DNA of 64,000 nt from Nephrocerus scutellatus (Eukaryota; Arthropoda; Insecta; Diptera; Pipunculidae). The DNA is taken from NCBI GenBank assembly GCA_947095585.1, contig OX352762.1:44938018-45002017 (forward strand). Reading direction: 5' to 3'. The notes beneath the pieces were generated by a model. That model saw only the letters and a program-made list of their open reading frames with translations. It was not told the origin of the DNA and searched no databases. This document shows positions 57,300-64,000 of the stretch, one piece after another. Positions within the stretch are counted from its first letter, which is position 1; every line of letters starts with the position of its first letter. The position numbers and the translations under genes are program-made.

Positions 57300-58054
57300 T
57301 AATAATAATAATATTTGGCGCGACAGACCACTGCGGTCCAAGGCCTAACTTCTCGCGACCATTTGTGCTGCACATGTTAATTTTTTAGACACAAATGGAA
57401 GGGACCTACAATTTAAGGCCGGATCCGAACGGCGAATTGAGAAGCTTTCCTTTGTGGTGGCAATGGCGGACAATGGCCGACCATGCACCACTATACTATT
57501 TCTTAATGAGGCCACTTTACGCAATTTAGAAAAACACTTCCATTTACTACAAATGAATCGGATTTATTTGTTAAGATAATTAAACATTTCAAAAGATGAT
57601 TAAACAAATTAAGTTGAGTATTATTTAATTTTAAAGGAAATTAACAAAATGAATAAATGGTACTCGATTAATAAAAATTACGACTTCTTGTCGGGCGGAG
57701 AAATGCGAAGCGAGTGAAGTTGGGTATTCCTTTTCTCCCTTTTACATTTTCGATAAAGAAATACGATTCGAAATCGTTACGGTCGAAACACAATTGAAAC
57801 ATCAGGAATCATGACGTTCTCATTCTCGTTCGCTGCGTGACATACCATTAAATGACAATATATAAATTTTGGCTTTTTGCTTTTTACGTTGATTGACCGC
57901 CACACCGTGACAAGGTATTAATTACTCTCGGAACGTTTGTCACCCATTCGCAAGAGGTGGGACACCTTGAAAAATACTTTTGGTGTTGCTGGGATTCGAA
58001 CCTGAACCTCCTGCGCAGCAGCCATGTGCACTACCACTGAGCCACGGCGCCCAC
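57300..58054 (-). mobile_element. tRNA-derived SINE, copy 3, split by a 456-bp insert
   Basis: SINE sequence at 57300-57450 and 57907-58054 in reverse orientation. The B box appears as GGATTCGAACC near 57991. Target duplication GGTTATA at 57293-57299 and 58055-58061. The (ATT)n tail is on the left. Confidence 0.93.
57451..57906. mobile_element. 456-bp unknown insert within SINE copy 3
   Basis: The ends show imperfect inverted similarity (TGTGGTGGCAAT and, inverted, TGTGGCGGTCAAT). The SINE resumes exactly at the next base, without an evident target duplication. No coding potential. Origin unknown. Confidence 0.6.
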
Positions 58055-59014
58055 GGTTATAAATAAACCACCTAAATTAAGAAAAAAAAACATTAAAAAC
58101 TTTTTTAACACCCATACTTACTTGTTATTTCTAGTTCACACTACTTGTTGGTTATAATTAAACCACCTAAATTTAGAAAAAAAAACATTAAAAACTTTTA
58201 TAACGCCTATACTTACTTTTTATTCTGGTTTACACTACTTGGTGGTTATAATTAACCCACCTATATTTAGAAAAAAAGAAGCATTAAAAACTTTTATAAC
58301 ACCCATTCTTACTTTTTATTCTTGTTCAAACTACTTCTTGGTTATGACTAAACCACCTATATTTAGAAAACAAAACCTTAAAACATTTAATAAAACCCAT
58401 ACTTATTTTTTTTATACTATTTATTTATTATCATTAAGCCACCCACCTATACTTAGAAAAAAAGGGACAAAAACATTAACACTTTTATACAACCCATACA
58501 ATTTTTTTTTTCTTATTTATGCTAGTAATAGTTTTGATTAAACAATCTGTACCGAGAATTTCCTCAATTCAACCAATTCGATATAAATAAAATAAAAATA
58601 AAAAGAGAGAGAACATTTTTCCGATCTAAATAACATGTGTCTTTGCCTTTCATTGGAGAACGTTTCACGTAGGTACGTTTCGCTGGTGCCCGGATAAGAG
58701 GTCTTAAAGCGATTCTTCCGTCGAGGGCTTTCAATATTCCTCCTGTGACCCTCAGGGCGAGCTAATGCCGATGATGAGGCATGCGCTCTCTGCTTTCTCT
58801 AGTTTCCTCTGAACCCCTACGACTTCACCAATCCTTGCACGTATTATTTTTTTTATGATTTATTTTCATCCTATTGGGGGGCGCAAGATCCCACCCATTT
58901 CGGCGAGCTAATCTTGGAGCATTCGCATGACGTGCACCCCGCACATTTCCATTTACTACAAATAACACCAACGTTGATGATAAACGACAAGAACAACCAT
59001 TTACCATTACAACA

Positions 59015-59816
59015 GGGCAGACGTAAACTTATCATTAACGTATTTAAGAAATATTTTCGAAACGTTAGATGAGGTTATAATATCCGCAATGAAAAAAGAA
59101 GGGAATTCCCCATTGACATACCAAAGATTTGTTTATATACATATCGCCATATACAAAATAGCAAACGTAACATTTCAATTAAAAGATTTCTTGTAATGAC
59201 AGTGTAAAATATACATATTCTGTTCTACTGTTCATATCGACATGGTTGATGAGCCAAAATATATCAATCGATCGTCTAAAGGCCGCATAGTTAGCAAACA
59301 CGCAGTACCATCAAACACCATACAGCAACACCACTAATTCCGAGCCAACAGTATGAAAAATAAAAAACAACCAATAAAAATTTTGGCTCTTGGGCAACTT
59401 CCAAATTTTTACAAAAAGCGTTGTCCATAGGATTAAACATTTGTGCATAAACTTGAAGAAAATAGGGTGCATTTTTTTAAATTTTAATGGGGCCTTCCGA
59501 CACCGGGGAGAAATCACGCCGAATACTTACAAAAAGTGTTGTCCGTCGGAGATACACTTGCGTATAAAATTGAAGAAAATTTGAAGGGTAGTTTTTACTT
59601 TCTTTTACATAGTAAAAAGAAGTATAGTAATCATGAAAATTTTCGAACTCGGGATTTTTGCAGATGTACCCATTACCGTATCTCTTGAGTCTGAAATAAT
59701 AAAAAAATAAAAAAAATTCTTTGTCTGTCTGTGTCCACTCTACTATCCAGAGGGCTGAACTTATCGGGATGAAAATTCATATTTACGCTTTTTACATAAA
59801 TTGTGAGAGAGCCAGA
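59015..59816 (+). repeat. Long direct repeat R1, right copy
   Basis: Begins GGGCAGACGTAAACTTATC, four bases after the right LTR, ends GTGAGAGAGCCAG. One 113-bp monomer fewer than the left copy. Confidence 0.9.
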
Positions 59817-59866
59817 TAATTTTGACGGAAATCTGACAGCGGGAAGTGACAGTTTACTTAGACAGT

Positions 59867-60345
59867 TTTTCAAATTTTTGAAAATAACTCAAAAAGTATA
59901 GAACTTCGGAGAAATCTGTTAAGTGCAAGAGAAATTTAAACAAAAATAAATAAAAATTAAAAAAAAATAAAAAATAAATAAAAAATTCGAAAAAAATTTA
60001 ATATACATTTACTGAAGATTCCGGTTCCTTCCGTAAAAGAAAGTCATGTTGTGCCCACACCTCCATTTTTTATAAAATATCTGCTGGCTTTTTTACAAAA
60101 AGTTATGTCCGTCGGAGATACACTTGCGTATAAAATTTTAAGACAATCGGCTACTTTTTTTACAAAATATTTATGGGTGCCGCCCGACTAGAGGGCCCGA
60201 TTACTTCCAAATTTTTACAAGTTTTGTCAATCGGAGATACACATGCGTATAAAATTTTAAGAAAATTCGGAACATTTTGTAAAATATTTGTATGGGAGCC
60301 CCCCGACCACGAAGCCCAAGGGGACAAAATACTTTTTGTTTTGGT
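59867..60345 (-). repeat. GTGTTGTG-box module and reverse 113-bp repeats
   Basis: 59867-60072 matches the module at 42205-42672. 60080-60345 carries two to three 113-bp monomers in reverse orientation (CCGTCGGAGATACACTTGCG, CCGATTACTTCC). Confidence 0.7.
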
Positions 60346-60415
60346 ACAATATTTTCTTTACACGTTTAAAATTTGGTTAAAAAGGGCCTAAAAGAAGCTG
60401 AAACAAATCTAGTCC

Positions 60416-60765
60416 AATATTCACTGCATAAACGCAGGTGTTCCCCAAGGCTCTGTTTTGTCTCCGACACTCTATTTCATTTTCATTAACGATCTCCTAT
60501 TCGCTACTTCTAATCTAATCCATTCTTTCGCTAACGACAGCAATCTTAGCTTTTCATATGATTTCACGCTTTCTGCAGCCCCCCCCCCCTCTACATCGCA
60601 AGGGAACTTAAATAACAACGTATGTTAAAATTCTGACCTTGACAGCAAAACAAGGTGGGGACTACGTAATAGAGTTGAATTGAGCGCTTCTAAAACCCAA
60701 TGCTCTCTTCTGTCGTCCAAGCGTAATATAAACCGCCAACCTTTATCCATGAACATGCATCTAGT
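60416..60765 (+). pseudogene. LINE A-related RT fragment
   Basis: Matches 16878-17210 of LINE A: INAGVPQGSVLSPTLYFIFI then FAND in place of the catalytic FADD, and a C-run insertion near 60582. About 350 bp, both ends lost. A decayed, separate copy. Confidence 0.88.
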
Positions 60766-60784
60766 GATGAGCAAACGCAACCAT

Positions 60785-60855
60785 TTCGTTTGTCGACCCT
60801 GAAAATACCATTCCGAATTTCATACAAATCGGTAGAGAAATGACTTAGTTCCCAA
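60785..60855 (-). repeat. Single 118-bp satellite monomer fragment, reverse orientation
   Basis: The reverse complement reads AACTAAGTCATTTCTC, then CGATTTGTATGAAATTCGGA, matching the satellite core. Confidence 0.75.
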
Positions 60856-60984
60856 AATGTAAAAATGTAACACAATAATGTGACCAATACTTAAAATCGC
60901 AAAACAAAATAATTTTGGTTTATTATTATTTTATTTCAAATAGCTCTTCACAAATTCACAAAACGATTACAAACAAATTTATTG

Positions 60985-63900
60985 AAAATGGGACAGGACA
61001 ACGTTTGTCGGGTCAGCTATTATGACTATATTAATGGATGTATGTATTTTTGTTCTAGCATAACTGTGGAACTTGGGGATCTGCATTGCGATTGATCGGG
61101 AAACTACTGACTGCTCAAAACTTGGTTTGGGCCAGTAGCGTAACAATCAAGTTCGTGATGTAGTGCTTGCTCTACCTCCTCGTGGTGGTCCCTGGGCAAC
61201 TATGTGATAAATCCTTATACATGTAGGCTAAAACTGCAAGTGCGAACGGTCTAGCGTTTCTAGTCTAGGTAACGTGGGCTAGCACCCTGCGGTACCGAAA
61301 AATACCCGCTACTGAAACTGACACAACGCCTCGGATAAGTAATGATCGAATAATGACGACTTTTGGCTATTGTACCCGGACTAAGATTGGTTTCTGGAAT
61401 GTGAGGACGCTCCTTGACTCTGGGAGTGAAGGACCTCATAATGCCAGATTTCTTCAACTGGAACGTGAGTTTCTTCGATATAATTTGGACATACTGGGAG
61501 TGAGTGAAGTAAGATGGTTCGACGCGGGAGAGTACCAATCCCCAACGTGTAACACTGTGCTACTCTACTCTGGCAAACCCTCCGGCAGTACCCGTGAATC
61601 TGGAGTGGGTCTGCTGCTAACGCCAACAGCACGTAGAGGCCTAATTTCCTGGCACCCGCATAGTGATAGGATCATATCGGCCAGATTTCGGACTAGAGTA
61701 CGGCGCGTCACGATCATACAGTGCTACGCCCCAAAGAATCCCTCGACTGAGGATGAAAAGGACAACTTCTACAATCAACTAAACGCTGTATTCAACGCAA
61801 CGCCGAACGGAGATATCGTCATCGTGATGGGGGATTTGAATGCCAAGGTTGGCAACGACAATGAAGGACTCAAGCATGTGATTGGGAAGCACGGCCTCGG
61901 CGAACGAAATGACAATGGTGAAAGATTTGTTGATTTCTGCAACACCAACAACCTTGTTATAGGAGGCACCATGTTTGAGCATAAGACTTGCCACAAGGTC
62001 AGCTGGGTGTCAACTGACAGGCAATCATCATCCAACCAAATCGACCATGTGGCGATCAGCAGACGTTTTAGGAGCTGTCTGTTAGACGTCCGAAACAGAC
62101 GAGGAGCCGACATGGGTATGGTACGTGATTATCACCTTATGGTAGCTACTGTCCAGTTACGTACTGCATCAGTTCATAGAATCCGCAATATCATCCGAAT
62201 GCCTAGGTATAACATCGACCGGCTAAAGATCCTCTCACTACGCCAGCAATTAAGGGATCATTTATCGGAAGGAGTGGAAGCAATCAGCAGCTCACTGCCG
62301 ACAACCATCCAGGAGCATTGGAAGGCTGTGAAAAATGTTTTCACATCTGGAGCGGAAAGTATTGTTGGTAGAAGCCAGGCAAGGCACAGCACGTGGCTTA
62401 CCGAAGATACCTGGAGGCGGATTGAAGAACGTAAGCTACTTAAAGCTCGTATTGTAGATATCCCAGCAGCAGCGAGGAGCGAGCTAGAGTCCATGTATCG
62501 AAGAAAAATGAGAGAAGTGCAGCGTAGTGTAAGACGTGACAAGCGTAACTATATTAACAACCTGGCCTCAGAAGCAGAGGAAGCAGCGAGCCGGTGCGAT
62601 AGCAGAACCGTTTACAGAATCACCAAAGAGCTGACGGGTGGTCACCGCTCTAGCCAACATCCGGTGAAAGGCCTAGATGGTACCGTACTCGTTTCAGATG
62701 AGGATCAGCTCAAGCGATGGAAGGAGCATTTCTCTACGGTCCTTAACCGTGTATTTGCTAACGATATGAACCTAAATCAAACGGAAATGCCGGAAGTAAC
62801 AATTTCCCGAATTCGCACCTCAACTCCCAGTAAAGACGAGATCGCTACCGCGATTAACGCACTAAAGAACAACAAGTCGGTAGGACTAGATGGTATACCC
62901 GCAGAGCTTCTGCGTGCAGCTCCAACAACATCAGCAGAGCTTTTATATCCTCTTGTAGAGAGAGCTTGGGAGGTAGAAAGTTTCCCCGAAGAGTGGAAGA
63001 AGGGAATGATTGTCAAGCTCCCTAAAAAAGGTAGTCTTATGGAGTGCGAAAACTGGAGAGGCATTTGCGTTCTCCCTGCAGTTGCAAAAGTAATAGCCAA
63101 AGTAGTACTTGAACGTATTAAGGAACATCTGGAAGATACACTCGATGCCGAACAAGCAGGTTTCCGCACTGGATCCTCCTGTGTAGACCACATAAACACC
63201 CTGCGGATCATTATTGAACAGTGCGTTGAATTCCGGTCACCACTGCACCTGCTGTTCATCGATTTTGAGAAGGCGTTTGACAGTGTCAACAGACAGTTTA
63301 TCTGGCTCGCCTTGCGCAGGAGAGGTATACCCGATAATCTAATAGCTATTATTAAAGCAACCTATGATGGCTCTAAATGTCATGTGCTGCATAGAGGAAA
63401 GCTGTCAGAGGAATTCGAGATCCTAAGTGGGGTACGACAAGGTTGCATTCTATCGCCGATACTTTTTTTGTTGGTGATTAGCGATGTACTTCGCGCAGCT
63501 TTATCTACTGGAAACGGAGGAATTCGTTGGACTCTTACATCTCAACTCAAACATCTGGATTACGCTGACGACGTTTGTTTACTCTCACATAGAATTATGG
63601 AGCTGCATCAAATGACAACAAATGTGGAGAGGGAGGCAAATGTTGCGGGTTTGAAGATTAATACTGCCAAAACCAAAATCATCAACCTCGGCACTAACTC
63701 AGTTACTCATGTTAACATTGCTGGACAGCCGGTAGAGAGAGTAGAGAGTTTCCAATATCTTGGGAGTATTGTCTCGACCGAAGGTGGAACCGAACAGGAC
63801 ATTGCCAACCGAATCGGCAAAGCAAAATCGGTGTTTGGAATGATGTCCATTATATGGCGAAGCAATGCGATCAGCTTAAACACCAAGCTGCGACTGTTCC

Positions 63901-64000
63901 GCTCAAATGTTGAATCTGTGCTGTTGTATGGGTGCAGCACTTGGAAGGTGACCGCTACTATCACAAAAAGATTACAAACATTTGTAAATAGGTGCCTACG
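60985..64000 (+). mobile_element. RTE-like LINE, 5' end complete, continues beyond the window
   Basis: The element seems to begin around GGGACAGGACAACGTTTGTC, a 5' motif I associate with RTE-like LINEs. A leader of about 370 bp precedes the gene. It is a different family from the RTE-like copies at 28222 and 46101. Confidence 0.8.
61353..64000 (+). CDS. Endonuclease-reverse transcriptase of the RTE-like LINE, open to window end
   Basis: The ATG at 61353 gives at least 882 residues without a stop or frame change; the open frame starts at 61269. The APE endonuclease has KIGFWNVRTL, GVSEVRW, YAPKNPSTEDEKDNF, MGDLNAKVG and SSNQIDHV. RT begins about residue 490 with KNNKSVGLDGIPAELL, then WRGICVLPAV, EQAGFRTGSSCVDH, LLFIDFEKAFDSVN, GVRQGCILSPILFLL, YADDV and YLGSIVSTEGG. 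All catalytic residues that I can check are present, in contrast to the other LINEs here. Such a protein nicks the target and copies the element RNA in place. The C-terminus lies outside the window. Confidence 0.92.
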   Translation, partial: MTTFGYCTRTKIGFWNVRTLLDSGSEGPHNARFLQLEREFLRYNLDILGVSEVRWFDAGEYQSPTCNTVLLYSGKPSGSTRESGVGLLLTPTARRGLISWHPHSDRIISARFRTRVRRVTIIQCYAPKNPSTEDEKDNFYNQLNAVFNATPNGDIVIVMGDLNAKVGNDNEGLKHVIGKHGLGERNDNGERFVDFCNTNNLVIGGTMFEHKTCHKVSWVSTDRQSSSNQIDHVAISRRFRSCLLDVRNRRGADMGMVRDYHLMVATVQLRTASVHRIRNIIRMPRYNIDRLKILSLRQQLRDHLSEGVEAISSSLPTTIQEHWKAVKNVFTSGAESIVGRSQARHSTWLTEDTWRRIEERKLLKARIVDIPAAARSELESMYRRKMREVQRSVRRDKRNYINNLASEAEEAASRCDSRTVYRITKELTGGHRSSQHPVKGLDGTVLVSDEDQLKRWKEHFSTVLNRVFANDMNLNQTEMPEVTISRIRTSTPSKDEIATAINALKNNKSVGLDGIPAELLRAAPTTSAELLYPLVERAWEVESFPEEWKKGMIVKLPKKGSLMECENWRGICVLPAVAKVIAKVVLERIKEHLEDTLDAEQAGFRTGSSCVDHINTLRIIIEQCVEFRSPLHLLFIDFEKAFDSVNRQFIWLALRRRGIPDNLIAIIKATYDGSKCHVLHRGKLSEEFEILSGVRQGCILSPILFLLVISDVLRAALSTGNGGIRWTLTSQLKHLDYADDVCLLSHRIMELHQMTTNVEREANVAGLKINTAKTKIINLGTNSVTHVNIAGQPVERVESFQYLGSIVSTEGGTEQDIANRIGKAKSVFGMMSIIWRSNAISLNTKLRLFRSNVESVLLYGCSTWKVTATITKRLQTFVNRCL

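Larger units (their letters stand above)
48466..59011 (+). mobile_element. Long-LTR, non-coding LTR retroelement (Osvaldo/Ulysses-like, LARD type)
   Basis: Two directly repeated segments of about 2.7 kb each start TGTCA(C/T)GCAGC and end CCATTACA. The first is followed after four bases by an 18-nt tRNA-Lys-type primer binding site. The interior (51147-52750) is 1.6 kb without recognisable gag or pol. The right LTR contains three insertions, and when these are subtracted it is also about 2.7 kb. From memory, Osvaldo and Ulysses of Drosophila have long LTRs and tRNA-Lys priming. A good purine tract and exact target duplication were not found. Confidence 0.68.
52751..59011 (+). repeat. Right LTR of the long-LTR element, with three insertions
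   Basis: It matches the left LTR piecewise: 52751-53384, then 55941-56620, 56795-56961, 57240-57299 and 58055-59011. Between these lie the DUF7869-type transposon, the MITE and the SINE. A partly duplicated piece (ATTAACCGGACTCCAAATT, twice at 56676 and 56758) replaces the central section of the left LTR. Confidence 0.78.

Noticed and set aside
48466..59011. Simple segmental duplication instead of an LTR element
   Set aside because: Possible, but the tRNA-Lys-type primer site just after the left copy and the TG...CA ends favour LTRs. Kept at moderate confidence.
61260..63289. Minus-strand genes in the last 3 kb
   Set aside because: They are reverse shadows of the continuous plus-strand endonuclease-RT frame.

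Overview
This window is eukaryotic and AT-rich. It consists almost entirely of transposable elements and tandem repeats, and I found no host protein-coding gene, rRNA gene or functional tRNA gene. The mix points to a brachyceran fly, with a tephritid-like fly plausible: an errantivirus-type Ty3/gypsy element with env, a roo-like BEL/Pao element with env, a DD41D mariner-type transposon, Jockey-, RTE- and CR1/L2-like LINEs, and a tRNA-derived SINE. The species cannot be fixed from the sequence alone. It looks like heterochromatin or a large intergenic TE cluster.

Layout, left half. The 5' edge holds the integrase end and probable 3' LTR of one Ty3/gypsy element (1-1023). An almost complete errantivirus-like provirus sits at 3161-11907, with 447-bp LTRs that differ at about 3 positions and a 4-bp target duplication. 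It is broken by a 1505-bp internal tandem duplication, frameshifts and an integrase deletion. A Jockey-like LINE on the minus strand (13290-14105 plus 19806-22225) is split by a 5.7-kb insertion bounded by inverted motifs. That insertion carries a 31-bp minisatellite and a 118-bp satellite array, and the array itself received two CR1/L2-like LINEs. A gypsy gag fragment follows (22249-23280).

Middle. A C/A-rich minisatellite (23304-24471 and 38251-39310) is split by one roo-like BEL/Pao element on the minus strand, spanning 24472-38250. That element carries four direct insertions: a mariner derivative, an RTE-like LINE with a 12-bp target duplication, a SINE with a 14-bp target duplication, and a CR1/L2-like LINE that itself contains another SINE. 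A DD41D transposon (39974-41275) sits inside a dispersed 113-bp repeat, and a 17-monomer array of the 118-bp satellite fills 42862-44820.

Right half. A coding-deficient LTR element with exceptionally long LTRs (about 2.7 kb each; 48466-51146 and 52751-59011) has a tRNA-Lys-type primer binding site and a 1.6-kb non-coding interior, reminiscent of Osvaldo/Ulysses elements. Its right LTR received a 2556-bp DNA transposon with 29-bp TIRs, a 4-bp TSD and a DUF7869-like protein remnant, a 270-bp hAT-like MITE, and a SINE that itself contains a 456-bp insert. Long direct repeats flank the element on both sides. The window ends with the 5' part of an RTE-like LINE whose single reading frame is open from 61353 to the end. 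It is the only apparently undamaged long gene here.

The elements do not work together as a pathway. Their relations are those of insertion order, which the target duplications let one read. No undescribed enzymatic system was found. The most unusual items are the satellite arrays inside an inverted-repeat element, the long-LTR non-coding retroelement, the DUF7869-type transposon and the frame-compensated gag-pol duplication.
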